From contig NZ_CP080419.1 of the NCBI RefSeq assembly GCF_019457595.1, positions 3,658,001 through 3,722,000 of the forward strand: a DNA stretch of 64,000 bases. The letters run 5' to 3'. The notes beneath the pieces were generated by a model. It did not search any database and was not told where the DNA came from. It saw nothing but the letters and a program-made list of their open reading frames with translations. Numbering within the stretch: position 1 is the first letter of the stretch; every line of letters starts with the position of its first letter. This stretch comes from Shewanella psychrotolerans. GTDB taxonomy: Bacteria; Pseudomonadota; Gammaproteobacteria; Enterobacterales; Shewanellaceae. The position numbers and the translations under genes were made by a program. Of the stretch, positions 17,964-27,514 are shown one piece after another.

Positions 17964-20900
17964 TTATTTGCGAAGACGACGACGAATCGCTGCCAATCCG
18001 AATAGGGATAGCAGGCTGATAAAGCCAGCACTACCAGCCTTACCGTTACCACCAGTGTTGTCGGTTTCTTCTTCTACAATGTCTGCAATCAAGGCGTCGC
18101 GGTTTGATACCTTGGCTCGGAAAGTCTTTTTAGATCCTTCTACAAGTTCACCATCACGCTGTAGGCTTACGGTGACCTTGTAGATAGCTGACGGCGCGCC
18201 AAAGACCTCGAAATTCACCAAAGCGGTCTCATCATTCGAAATGACAACATTAGGCTGTACCATTTGGGTCAAATCTAGACGTTGTTCATCATCAACAGGC
18301 GTCATACTGATTGTCGCAACATCGCCAACTTGAGCAGAGATATCAGTTGGGATCTGGTAAGGAACCTTGATCAATTTTCTGAGTTTTGGCAGGTTCAGAG
18401 GCACGTTAGCATCCGCATCACCAGGCTTATAGCTAAGGCTAATAAGTGCTGGGTCATGATCCGACGCGCGATAAAAGTCCCCTTTGTAGAACTTATGCGC
18501 GCCAGTACCGTCGATACTACCCTTAAAGCTGTTTTGGTAGTCATACAGGCCGGTCTCTGCAGCATTAACATGCCAATCTGTAGCGTCGATAACACGATCT
18601 TTCAAAGACGGCGAGATCAAGATGTGATCAAGTGAGCCAATTTCGTCATTGTAAGAGTAACTCCAAGGCGTCTTGCCTTTCTCCTTAAACTTTTCACCGA
18701 CGATATCGATGTAGCCGTACGTCTTAGTGATAACAACTGGAGAGCCATCTTCGTTAAACTGAGGCTTAGGACCAAGGAAGGTGTGGCTAGCGGTAACGAT
18801 AGTTTTGTTACGTGGGTTCTCAGTCAGAACCAGTACAGCATCTTCTTTACCGTAAGAGTTTAAGTCACCTAGAATGATCTTATCCCCTGGGATATCTTTC
18901 ATCTCTTCGGCTAAGTGCACGGCACCCGCTACGCGGAACTCGGCGCAAGATCCTTGGAAATCGGCATCTGGGGCACTACGGTTATCCCAAGTCTTGGCAT
19001 TGCCAAACTCAACACCTTGCCACTCTTCCCAACAAGTAGAGCCTTTTGACTTAAAGTGATTCACAGATAGCGTCAAGCGCTTGCCTGTTTGGTTAACGAT
19101 AAAGGTTACAACCAAGGCATCGCGGTGGTAATTTTGACCGTTCTCTAGAATTTCCTCGTTCTGATCTTTGATCACCTCACCCAAGTCGTTAACTATGGTA
19201 GGTGCTTTCTGCTGAGGCATTGGGATAACGCGAGTGCGCTCAATACTCATCTTACTAGGGCGATAGATGATACCGGTAGCAATGGCGTCAGAACCAATGG
19301 CGTCTAGGTTATCCAACATTTGATTGCCGTTGTTGTCAAAACCAACAAACACATAACGGTTCTCAGTGGAGTTAGGGCCGTTGTAATCCTGGGCTCGCTC
19401 ATCCACATACTGGATATTGACCTGATTTACAATCTCAGCAATGGCACTTGCATCACCAAAACCGTTGTTTTCAATCTCCATCAGGGCCATGACATCGGCA
19501 TCCTGCGCACGAATAATTTCTACCAGCTTGGTTCTCTGGTGAATGTATTCATCATAGGTCTCTGCGCCTCGGCTCTGACCATAGTTGTTATTGTCGCCAC
19601 CAAAAGGAGAGTTAAAGAAGTTAAACAGGTTTTGGCTAGCAACGCGGATAGCAAAATCATCTTTTGCTACATTGTCTTTCAAATCCGGCTTAGTGGTACG
19701 CGGTAGGTTGTGAATAAAGTTATCACTGGTCAACTGGTTGGTTACAGTCAGGCTGTAGTCCTGCTCAAACTTGTCAGTGCCTGGAATCGCCTCAGTTTCA
19801 TACTGACTGATCACACCTTGCGCATCCACGATACTATCGTCGATACGAATATAGTTAGTGTGTGGGTCACTGTTGAAACCAGCGTAGTAAGGTATATCGG
19901 TACCGTTTGATTTAGTCGCACTTTCAATCACTAAACGATAGTCATTATTTTGCTCGTAAGCCGCTTTAGACTCAGGGCTACCTGCAACGTGCAAATGGTT
20001 GGGCTGCAAATTAGGACGCTTATAAGCCGCGACCATATTGTTACGACCGTTAGGAGACGACAAGTAGTTGTAGCTAAAGCTGCGAGCAATACGCATATCT
20101 TGGTCGCCATCAGTCTGAGGGTCCAGATCTCTCGGCAGATTAACCAACATACCTTCGTAACGCTCTAATGTCTTATCGAAAGAGCCGTTATCTGAGCTTA
20201 GAACCTCAATATCTGTAGGTTGCGTTAGGATGTCAGTATCAGTCACGTTCCAGCTAAATGCAGTATCAGCTGACAGTTGAGTCTGACCTTGGTATTCGAC
20301 AACTTTACTACCGATACAAACAGTTTGACCAACCTTCAGATCACCAGCAGCACTGCTACGAACGAAAATACCATCGGAGGTCTCAGGATCGTTGTCAGAA
20401 ATAATATTGCGAAGATAGAAGCCCTCATGAGGAAGAGACACCTTGGCTGTGATAATCCCCTCTACGGCAACTTTTTCAGCTGATTCGGTTTCCCCTTCGG
20501 CAATAAGAGGTGAGGTAAAGCCCGTACCCTGGACTTCGCTAGGAGACTTGATTTCATTCTGATCGGTTGGACAAGTGAAGATGTCCATGATGTCTTCAGC
20601 ATCGGCAGCCGGCAACTCAGATTTACCTAAATCATCAAACCTCATTGGTAAGATATTTTGCCACTTAGCCGCATCGAAAGTACCTGATTGAACGGGATTG
20701 GTACCGTCAGCGGCTTTCTTACGACGCAACGTCGTGTTCGTAGCCCACTTGCTCGTCTCATTCACAGCACCAACACGATCGATAACGGTATCACCATTTT
20801 TCAGGAAGAAGCCGTCATCACTTGTCATATACAGGTTGTTGTACTTATTACTTGGATCATAAGTAGAAACAACAACCATGCCGCCTTGAGTCGCAATGGC

Positions 20901-21212
20901 ATTACGAAACTCTTCGCTCGATCTGCTATTGACTACCACCATAGAAGCACCAGGAGCCAGCGTATAACCACTCAACAACGGCTTAGCATCAGCGTTAAGC
21001 AACTCGTTATCGTACTTACCACTTGAGCGCTGGTAGGCAGTCACATCATCGGTAAAGGTGAAGGCATCTGAGCCTGTATTAGTGATTTCAACCGCGCCAA
21101 CAATGGCATCAGTGCTTTGCGTCATTTCGGTGATCAGCAAGTCTTCGACACCCGCGAAGGCACCCATGCTGATGGTGCTGGCAATGGCCAGCGAGAGGAA
21201 ACTTTTCTTCAT
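17964..21212 (-). CDS. exeM: ExeM/NucH-like extracellular nuclease with GlyGly-CTERM anchor
   Basis: A 1082-residue exported nuclease. Domains in order: signal peptide (about 1-20), lamin-tail domain (about 22-170), OB-fold domain of the YhcR type (about 215-350), exonuclease/endonuclease/phosphatase domain (about 530-930), a terminal beta domain, and a GlyGly-CTERM tail (GGNGKAGSAGF, hydrophobic helix, RRRLRK). Catalytic blocks of the EEP fold are visible: DVMALMEIENN, LSVNHFKSKG, IILGDLNSYG, GSLDHILIS and ASDHDPALI. Shewanella oneidensis ExeM of the same class degrades biofilm DNA and allows DNA to serve as a phosphorus source. It sits second in a porin-nuclease-nuclease operon, 34 bases after the porin. 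The symbol is by similarity of architecture. Confidence 0.9.
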   Translation of the reverse strand: MKKSFLSLAIASTISMGAFAGVEDLLITEMTQSTDAIVGAVEITNTGSDAFTFTDDVTAYQRSSGKYDNELLNADAKPLLSGYTLAPGASMVVVNSRSSEEFRNAIATQGGMVVVSTYDPSNKYNNLYMTSDDGFFLKNGDTVIDRVGAVNETSKWATNTTLRRKKAADGTNPVQSGTFDAAKWQNILPMRFDDLGKSELPAADAEDIMDIFTCPTDQNEIKSPSEVQGTGFTSPLIAEGETESAEKVAVEGIITAKVSLPHEGFYLRNIISDNDPETSDGIFVRSSAAGDLKVGQTVCIGSKVVEYQGQTQLSADTAFSWNVTDTDILTQPTDIEVLSSDNGSFDKTLERYEGMLVNLPRDLDPQTDGDQDMRIARSFSYNYLSSPNGRNNMVAAYKRPNLQPNHLHVAGSPESKAAYEQNNDYRLVIESATKSNGTDIPYYAGFNSDPHTNYIRIDDSIVDAQGVISQYETEAIPGTDKFEQDYSLTVTNQLTSDNFIHNLPRTTKPDLKDNVAKDDFAIRVASQNLFNFFNSPFGGDNNNYGQSRGAETYDEYIHQRTKLVEIIRAQDADVMALMEIENNGFGDASAIAEIVNQVNIQYVDERAQDYNGPNSTENRYVFVGFDNNGNQMLDNLDAIGSDAIATGIIYRPSKMSIERTRVIPMPQQKAPTIVNDLGEVIKDQNEEILENGQNYHRDALVVTFIVNQTGKRLTLSVNHFKSKGSTCWEEWQGVEFGNAKTWDNRSAPDADFQGSCAEFRVAGAVHLAEEMKDIPGDKIILGDLNSYGKEDAVLVLTENPRNKTIVTASHTFLGPKPQFNEDGSPVVITKTYGYIDIVGEKFKEKGKTPWSYSYNDEIGSLDHILISPSLKDRVIDATDWHVNAAETGLYDYQNSFKGSIDGTGAHKFYKGDFYRASDHDPALISLSYKPGDADANVPLNLPKLRKLIKVPYQIPTDISAQVGDVATISMTPVDDEQRLDLTQMVQPNVVISNDETALVNFEVFGAPSAIYKVTVSLQRDGELVEGSKKTFRAKVSNRDALIADIVEEETDNTGGNGKAGSAGFISLLSLFGLAAIRRRLRK

Positions 21213-21246
21213 AAGTAAGCTCTATAAAAGTTGGATTCAATTCGGA

Positions 21247-22299
21247 CTAAAAGTACATACGCGCGTATGCGTAGGCAGCTTCAGGGGCTTCACCGACTCT
21301 GCCTTCTACAGACAGCACGATGTCACGAGCGGGACGATAATTGAAACCTAAGCTGGCCCAACGACGCTCTTTCCCATACTCAGGTGGCAGCTCAGAATAG
21401 TCGTAGTTCGGACCGATCAGATCCCAACCTTCGTATTCTTCGTGATTTAAGGAGCCAATGATTTCCCAGTGCTCATTCAGATCGTACTTGCCGCTTACCG
21501 TTGCCCCCTTATTGCGGAAGGTCTGATAATCGAGGTATACATCACCGCCCTTACGTGTAGCTAAATCTTCATCTTCTATAAAGCCGTTAAAACCAATAGA
21601 TAAGTCTGACATCAGTTTCAGACGTAGGCCTAAACCTATCTGTTCCTGCTCACCATATTTACTGATGCCGTTTGAACCGCCACGCGTTTCTAAACCAACG
21701 ACAACAGATACTCGATCAGACATCCAACCGACATATCCATTAACTATGTCACCTTGTAGTGCGCCGCTCTTATGCTCGCCATCATATGAATAGGAAACAC
21801 CAACGATAAAATTTTCAAAATCTGCTTGGTACTTAACAGTGTTTTCTTGGTCACCCGCCTCACCCGTTTCAACAGACTTGTTGAAAGTAAAGTCACCAAA
21901 GTGGTCATAATCGTCGAATGCAGTATCGGTCAAACCGAGCTCAATCCACTGATGATCGGTTAAGAGATAACCTACGTACAATTTGTCGATGGCCAACTCA
22001 AACTCACCGTCTCCACCAAGCCAGTTTCGACGTTGATAGTCTAGCTCTAGACGATAAGTAAACCGCTGACGCTGCCCCTCAACCCCCATAGTCGCAAAAC
22101 TATCATCGACATAACCCTTGGTATCGTAGAACTCATCGTGATTGTAAGCGGCATGAGTATCAAAATGCCCACCTACCCCTACTTCGCCATATAAGCGAAC
22201 GTGGTCACCTTGACTGTCACCATCTAGCATTACAGCACTCGCTGAACCAGCACTAAGCATAGTGACGATAGCGATTGCAATTGTTGATTTATTTAACAT
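21247..22299 (-). CDS. Outer-membrane porin-like protein, first gene of nuclease operon
   Basis: A 350-residue protein with a signal peptide (about 1-22), alternating amphipathic strands through its length and the C-terminal YARMYF motif with terminal Phe that the barrel assembly machinery recognises. Features match a 16-strand Gram-negative porin. GGAAGT lies seven bases before the ATG. Its place at the head of the nuclease operon suggests a channel for nucleotides, oligonucleotides or phosphate freed by the nucleases; that is inferred from position. Acidic residues dominate the predicted loops. Confidence 0.85.
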   Translation of the reverse strand: MLNKSTIAIAIVTMLSAGSASAVMLDGDSQGDHVRLYGEVGVGGHFDTHAAYNHDEFYDTKGYVDDSFATMGVEGQRQRFTYRLELDYQRRNWLGGDGEFELAIDKLYVGYLLTDHQWIELGLTDTAFDDYDHFGDFTFNKSVETGEAGDQENTVKYQADFENFIVGVSYSYDGEHKSGALQGDIVNGYVGWMSDRVSVVVGLETRGGSNGISKYGEQEQIGLGLRLKLMSDLSIGFNGFIEDEDLATRKGGDVYLDYQTFRNKGATVSGKYDLNEHWEIIGSLNHEEYEGWDLIGPNYDYSELPPEYGKERRWASLGFNYRPARDIVLSVEGRVGEAPEAAYAYARMYF

Positions 22300-22799
22300 T
22301 GATGTTACTTCCGACTAGTAATTTATCAGCCTATATTTAAAGGCCAAATTCAAAATTAAAAATGTTTATTAGTAGTATCTAAAACTGCAAGCTGGTCAGA
22401 CACGTGGTAAGTTCGACGGCGAAATCGCCAACAACTTTGTTACCCCTTCCATAAGCCAACTCCATTTTGACAATAACTCTGACAACACCCATTAACGCCA
22501 GCCGCGATTGTTGCAGAATTTGATAACAAAAAAAAGGATATCCAGTCACATTTGTAACGCGCAAGCATTTGTTATGTAAAGAAAAATAGAGCCCCATTAA
22601 CCACGAGAGCAGAACAAGGCAATAGTAACTGGGTTTTATGCAGCCGAAAATCAGGAACTTAAGTGAGAACAGGGGCGGTGTATTTTTGTATAAAATGATG
22701 GGAGAATTAAGGGGGGACTTTTTAGCAAAAAACTAAATAATCAATTAATTTGTTGCTAAAATTGTTGCTAAAACTAAAAATATTCAGCAAAAGCGATTG
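22300..22799. other. Upstream region of the porin-nuclease operon with short repeats
   Basis: This AT-rich stretch must hold the operon promoter. It contains a tandem 12-mer TGTTGCTAAAAY at 22751-22762 and 22763-22774, and an inverted match TTTAGCAA at 22721-22728, which could be operator half-sites. TTGACAA and CTGACAA occur at 22467 and 22479 but with a 12-bp rather than 11-bp period, so a Pho box is not claimed. No gene is supported. Confidence 0.4.
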
Positions 22800-23160
22800 A
22801 TACCAATCAGTATAAAAATGTGATCTACTCAGCATGTTTTTTGGCAACTCATTCAAGGCGAATGGATGATGGAATGGTCGTTCCCTTATGAGGCCATTCA
22901 ACGCAGAAGTAGGAAGGTAAAAAACACGCCTAACTGGCAAGTGTTAGCGCTTTCGATGCTGTGTTAACGAGTTTGAGCCTAGTTCAACTATGCTCTTCAC
23001 TCGTTGTAAACAACAAGGACGTTGTGAATGTCATTAATGCACGACGCTATGGATATAGGAGGTCGGGCAACGCATGGAGTAGGTAGGTTTGTGCCCAGCG
23101 CTGTTTTTCAATCCAGTCGACCCAAATATTGATGACAAAGTCTTTCAAACGGAGGATATT
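22800..23160. other. Possible MITE-like noncoding element or transposon remnant
   Basis: Begins TACCAATCAGTATAAAAATG, resembling the ends of small noncoding mobile elements in marine Gammaproteobacteria, and contains the stems AACGAG...CTCGTT (about 22970-23005) and CAAC...GTTG. Its sequence is unlike the flanking AT-rich DNA. No transposase or clear terminal inverted repeat pair was found, so assignment is tentative. Confidence 0.3.
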
Positions 23161-23187
23161 ATCGGCACTTTACCAAAATTTTCCTTC

Positions 23188-23853
23188 CTAAGAACAAAAC
23201 TCAAAATGGCAAGCATTGTCTTGAAACCAACGGAGTAATTCGACTCGGTTACGTGACTGGGTTTTTCTAAAAATAGAGGAGATATGCGCCTTTACCGTAT
23301 GTTCACTTATACATAAACGCTCGGCAATTTCTTTGTTTCTTGCACCAGTAGAGACAAACTGTATGATAGTTCGCTCTCTTCCCGTTAGCTTTTGCAGCAT
23401 AGCGACGGTATTTTGAGTCAAGTCTATGCCACTATCTTGTCGACTAACTAAGCGTCTAAACACCTTCGAGATCAATGGCCGATCGTACCATAACTCGTCA
23501 CCAACCATTTTACGTAAACCCGTCAGTAACAGATCCATGCGCTGATCAGAAAACAGCAATCCTCTCACACCAAGTAGTAATGCAAATTCAGGATCCAAAG
23601 TCCCCCTTTCAACTTGATAAAGGGCGATCGGCACATGAGGCAGCAATCGAGATACAATTAAAGGCACGCCGTTACTGTCTATGGCGGCGCCTTTTTGAGC
23701 AATAAGATAAAAACTATTATGATCACGATCGGGATCGAGATCGCTCACCTGCTTAGCTATACGAGTTTTAAAGCCTATTAATTCAGCCAAAGCCGCTAAG
23801 TGACAAGGCGTAGAAAGCTGGTGTAAGAACACCAATTCATCGATTCTACCCAC
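23188..23853 (-). CDS. LuxR-family regulator, CsgD/VpsT-like
   Basis: A 221-residue protein starting at GTG with AGGGAG eight bases ahead. The N-terminal half (about 1-145) resembles the atypical receiver domain of CsgD/VpsT; the C-terminal half (about 150-215) is a LuxR helix-turn-helix with KLTGRERTIIQFVSTGARNK and LCISEHTVKAHISSIFRKT. VpsT binds c-di-GMP through W[FLM][TS]R; here the corresponding place reads LWYDR, so binding is doubtful. Members control biofilm matrix genes. It lies downstream of nothing on its strand, so it is probably monocistronic. Confidence 0.85.
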   Translation of the reverse strand: MGRIDELVFLHQLSTPCHLAALAELIGFKTRIAKQVSDLDPDRDHNSFYLIAQKGAAIDSNGVPLIVSRLLPHVPIALYQVERGTLDPEFALLLGVRGLLFSDQRMDLLLTGLRKMVGDELWYDRPLISKVFRRLVSRQDSGIDLTQNTVAMLQKLTGRERTIIQFVSTGARNKEIAERLCISEHTVKAHISSIFRKTQSRNRVELLRWFQDNACHFEFCS

Positions 23854-24098
23854 TAACTTCTCTCCCTGAAAAGTGTTGAATCACATAAATATACATATTT
23901 AAGAATGCTATCCCTATCAATCCTATTGTTGGCTGATTAAACAATTCAATCCGCCAAATAAATACATTAACCTGACTTTTATCTGCTAAAGGCTAGTAGA
24001 AAAGTGTCGCGACCATACTAACTAACATTGATAACAACAGCTATCACCAATTGTTATAATAAACAACGATCTTAAAACTATCATCAACTAGATGAACA

Positions 24099-24719
24099 TT
24101 AACCGCGGCTGCCTTCCACTTTTTTGAGAGAGGCGAGCAATCTATCGTGCCAACGAGGCAATAATATTAAACTCACCACAGCTCCCAGCAATGCCATCGC
24201 CATATCAGATTGGGTATCCCACACATAACCTTGAGTCCCTAAGAAGGATTCGGCATCCTCACCAGAAAATAGCGCCACCCACCACTCAATGAGCTCATAA
24301 AAAGCTGAAAAACCTAAAGCGAAACAGCATATTAAAAAATTACACCAAGCTCCGGGCTTAACCACTTCCAGCCTTAGAAACACTTCGCGAGCAAGCAGTG
24401 CAGGAATAAATCCTTGAGCAAAATGTCCCAACTTATCGTAGTTATTACGGTCACTGCCCATGAGATCTGCAATCCAATCAAATAACGGCACCTCTGCATA
24501 GGTATAGTGGCCACCTACCATTAAAATTACCGCGTGGATCAAAATAAGCCCGTAGGCTAAAGCAGTTAAAGGGAAGCGTTTACGGGTAAAAAATAAAATA
24601 GGTAAAGCAATCAAGGCGGGCGCAACTTCTAAAAACCAAGTGAAGTTATCCTTAGGTTCGATACCTGACCAGATAAGTACGCAGAAGAAAATTGTGAGCC
24701 AAATAATGCTTTTATTCAA
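24099..24719 (-). CDS. yjdF: YjdF family (DUF2238) inner-membrane protein
   Basis: A 206-residue membrane protein with about six helices and the DUF2238 signature: DRNNYDKLGHFAQGF followed by FYELIEWW and a TQGYVWDTQSDMAMALLGA block. It begins at TTG with AAGGAG eight bases upstream; no in-frame ATG lies near. Function unknown. Confidence 0.9.
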   Translation of the reverse strand: MNKSIIWLTIFFCVLIWSGIEPKDNFTWFLEVAPALIALPILFFTRKRFPLTALAYGLILIHAVILMVGGHYTYAEVPLFDWIADLMGSDRNNYDKLGHFAQGFIPALLAREVFLRLEVVKPGAWCNFLICCFALGFSAFYELIEWWVALFSGEDAESFLGTQGYVWDTQSDMAMALLGAVVSLILLPRWHDRLLASLKKVEGSRG

Positions 24720-24884
24720 AATTGAAACTCCTTAGATGATATTGTTTTAATATCAGAATAATAACTTTAGCCATCTAGCCCTCCACACTGACTAAAAAAG
24801 GTGCTATTTTGTGGGGGCTTTGCAATCAACATACAAAACAATTACCACATAATAGCAACAACCGACAAAGAGGGTACCTAAATC

Positions 24885-26114
24885 ATGGCGAAACACTCGC
24901 TAGACAAGGATAAGATCAAGATCCTGCTGTTGGAAGGCGTCCACCAATCTGCGGTAGATGTATTCAAACGAGCAGGTTACAGCAACATTGAATATCACAA
25001 AGCATCACTCGGGGAGGAGGAGTTACTCGCCTCGATTAAAGATGCTCATTTTGTCGGTATTCGCTCTCGTACCCAACTGACCCAATCCGTACTTAACCAC
25101 GCTGAAAAACTGGTCAGTATCGGTTGCTTCTGTATCGGCACCAATCAGGTCGACCTTACGGCGGCAGAAAAACTGGGGATCCCCGTGTTCAATGCACCGT
25201 TCTCAAACACTCGAAGTGTTGCAGAACTGGTATTGGGTGAGATCATTATGTTGTTTCGTGGCATTCCACAGCGTAATGCGTTAGCTCACCGTGGCGGCTG
25301 GTTAAAAAGTGCATCGGGTAGCTTCGAGGCCCGTGGTAAAACTTTAGGTGTGATTGGTTATGGCCATATTGGAACTCAGCTTGGCATTTTAGCTGAAACC
25401 TTAGGTATGCGAGTTATCTTCTTCGATATTGAAGACAAACTACCATTAGGTAATGCGCAGCAAGTGCATTCTCTGGAGCAGCTACTATCACTATCTGATG
25501 TCGTCAGCCTACATGTGCCAGAAACGCCACAAACCAAGAACATGATTGGCGAGGCTGAATTAGCTTGCATGCGTGCAGGCAGCATTTTAATCAATGCCTC
25601 TCGTGGCACTGTAGTCGATATCGAAGCGCTAGCAAAATCGATTCGCAATGACCATATCGCCGGCGCCGCCATCGACGTGTTTCCTATCGAGCCAAAATCA
25701 AATGATGATGAGTTCGTCAGCCCACTTCGCGGGCTAGATAATGTGCTTTTAACGCCTCATGTTGGCGGTAGTACCCAAGAAGCACAAGAAAACATCGGTA
25801 TTGAAGTGGCTGGTAAGCTCGCGAAATACTCTGACAATGGTTCAACGATGACCGCAGTGAACTTCCCAGAAGTTTCGTTAGCGCAGCATAAAGATGCTTC
25901 ACGCTTACTGCATATTCACCATAACCGCCCAGGTATCTTGATTAAGATTAACCAAGCCTTTGCAGAGAAGGGCATCAACATCGCTGCTCAGTACCTACAA
26001 ACCACAGCAGAAATTGGTTATGTCGTCATGGAAGTCAACTCAGACCAAGCAGCTGAAGCATTGGAAGAGATGAAAGCCATCGAAGGCACGATTAGAGCAC
26101 GCCTGCTGCACTAA
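24885..26114 (+). CDS. serA: D-3-phosphoglycerate dehydrogenase
   Basis: First enzyme of serine synthesis: 3-phosphoglycerate plus NAD to 3-phosphohydroxypyruvate. The 409-residue length and C-terminal ACT domain (about 335-409) match the E. coli-type, serine-inhibited enzyme. Visible: the NAD-binding GYGHIGTQLG, the catalytic Arg in NASRGTVVD, the Glu in the VFPIEP region, and the His in LLTPHVGGST. GAGGG lies nine bases before the ATG. It is followed by its own terminator and is probably monocistronic. Confidence 0.97.
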   Translation: MAKHSLDKDKIKILLLEGVHQSAVDVFKRAGYSNIEYHKASLGEEELLASIKDAHFVGIRSRTQLTQSVLNHAEKLVSIGCFCIGTNQVDLTAAEKLGIPVFNAPFSNTRSVAELVLGEIIMLFRGIPQRNALAHRGGWLKSASGSFEARGKTLGVIGYGHIGTQLGILAETLGMRVIFFDIEDKLPLGNAQQVHSLEQLLSLSDVVSLHVPETPQTKNMIGEAELACMRAGSILINASRGTVVDIEALAKSIRNDHIAGAAIDVFPIEPKSNDDEFVSPLRGLDNVLLTPHVGGSTQEAQENIGIEVAGKLAKYSDNGSTMTAVNFPEVSLAQHKDASRLLHIHHNRPGILIKINQAFAEKGINIAAQYLQTTAEIGYVVMEVNSDQAAEALEEMKAIEGTIRARLLH

Positions 26115-26141
26115 TCCTTACATCGATATCCAATAACATGA

Positions 26142-26172
26142 AGGCGCATCCTAAACGGTGCGTCTTTTTTTA
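26142..26172 (+). terminator. serA terminator
   Basis: AAGGCGCA pairs with TGCGTCTT (one G-T wobble) around a 10-base loop, then a T7 run. Confidence 0.85.
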
Positions 26173-26470
26173 TCTCAACTCACGGAACCATGACTGACTT
26201 GCTCACATTCATCGCTTTAGCGATAGCACTGGCCAATGCCCCATTAAACAGCGTCAAGTCGCAACTCTGAGCTATATGTCGGTATAACGCTCTTTGTCAT
26301 AATGTCACTGGTTACAAAAGTGATGATATCACCTCAAATCAGCAGACCAAATTCACCAAACGACTACACCTGCCCCTTTAAATTGTTCCAAACGCCCATA
26401 TATTTATGAGTAATAAACCATTAAGGTTACAATCGAATACTATCTCCATGCCAATGCCTAGGAACATGAT
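26173..26470. other. Intergenic region before ygfZ
   Basis: About 300 bases with no supported ORF. The ygfZ promoter must lie in its right part; AGGAA seven bases before the ATG is the ribosome site. Confidence 0.4.
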
Positions 26471-27433
26471 ATGACACTTACCGTTTCTCAACCTCAGTGG
26501 AGTGTAACTGAGGAGATCCCCACGCTCGTTTTTTGTAATCTTTCCCACTTAGGCCTGCTTAGTGTCACTGGCGAACAGGGCCGTAGCTTTATCCATGGCC
26601 AAGTGACTACAGATATCAGCTCACTTAATGCCGACCAATGGATGTGGGGCGCGCACTGCGATCCTAAAGGTAAAATGCTTGCAAGCTTTAGAGCCTTTAG
26701 TATCGATGATGCATTAATGCTGATGATGCCTAAAGACACCTTAGCCGCAGATTTGCCACAACTGGCTAAATATGCGGTATTTAGCAAAGCAGACCTTGCA
26801 GATGCAAGCGATAGCTGGGCCATATTAGGCGTTGCTGGACAAGAGGCGAACTCTTGGGTTCAAAGCCAGTTTGGTGCAATCTCAGCGCCCGTCACAGCAA
26901 TCCCTGATGGCGTGATCCTTAAAGATGGCGAACGCTACATTATCGTCGTTGCGGCCAAGAACAGTGACGCACTGATAGACACAATAGAGCAACCGATTTA
27001 CACAAGCAGCGTTTGGCAAAGCATAGAGATTCAAGCGGGATATCCCAATATCGCTGCGGCCCATCAAGGACAATTTGTGCCTCAGATGTGTAACTTACAA
27101 GCGGTTAATGGCATTAGCTTTAACAAAGGCTGTTACATGGGGCAAGAAACCGTTGCTAGGATGAAATATCGTGGTGGCAACAAGCGGGCGCTTTATATTT
27201 TGGCGGGCACAACCCAGAATACGATAACCCTTGAGAGCCAGCTCGAGTTAGCCTTGGAGAGTGGTTTCAAAAAAACGGGATCGATTATCGAGTACGCTCA
27301 ATCGGGAGAGCACGTCATATTAACGGCTGTCCTCCCCAATGACACCACTGATGCTGCGATACTACGTTTCGCTGATGATGAAACATCAAACCTGTCGATT
27401 CAGCCTCTTCCTTACTCTCTAGACGACGAATAG
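26471..27433 (+). CDS. ygfZ: YgfZ folate-binding iron-sulfur cluster assembly protein
   Basis: A 320-residue GcvT-like protein carrying the YgfZ signature K-G-C-Y-x-G-Q-E with the key Cys at residue 221, followed by RMKYRGGNKR. YgfZ uses tetrahydrofolate and helps the maturation or repair of Fe-S enzymes such as MiaB. The conserved GRSFIHGQVTTDI lies near the N-terminus. It is closed by its own terminator. Confidence 0.95.
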   Translation: MTLTVSQPQWSVTEEIPTLVFCNLSHLGLLSVTGEQGRSFIHGQVTTDISSLNADQWMWGAHCDPKGKMLASFRAFSIDDALMLMMPKDTLAADLPQLAKYAVFSKADLADASDSWAILGVAGQEANSWVQSQFGAISAPVTAIPDGVILKDGERYIIVVAAKNSDALIDTIEQPIYTSSVWQSIEIQAGYPNIAAAHQGQFVPQMCNLQAVNGISFNKGCYMGQETVARMKYRGGNKRALYILAGTTQNTITLESQLELALESGFKKTGSIIEYAQSGEHVILTAVLPNDTTDAAILRFADDETSNLSIQPLPYSLDDE

Positions 27434-27464
27434 TATTCAGCATTGATCTAATACAGACCAAAAT

Positions 27465-27488
27465 AAAAGGCGCATTAAGCGCCTTTTT
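27465..27488. terminator. Bidirectional terminator between ygfZ and the HD-GYP gene
   Basis: AAAAGGCGC, loop ATTAA, GCGCCTTTT with T5; A's on the left give T's for the convergent minus-strand gene. Confidence 0.88.
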
Positions 27489-27514
27489 ACTATTCCCATA
27501 ACATCCAATAAGCG

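Noticed and set aside
22467..22485. Pho box upstream of the porin-nuclease operon
   Set aside because: TTGACAA and CTGACAA have a 12-bp, not 11-bp, period and poor flanks.
22722..22940. 72-codon minus-strand ORF in the porin upstream region
   Set aside because: It crosses AT-rich repeats and the MITE-like block, with no ribosome site or recognisable product.
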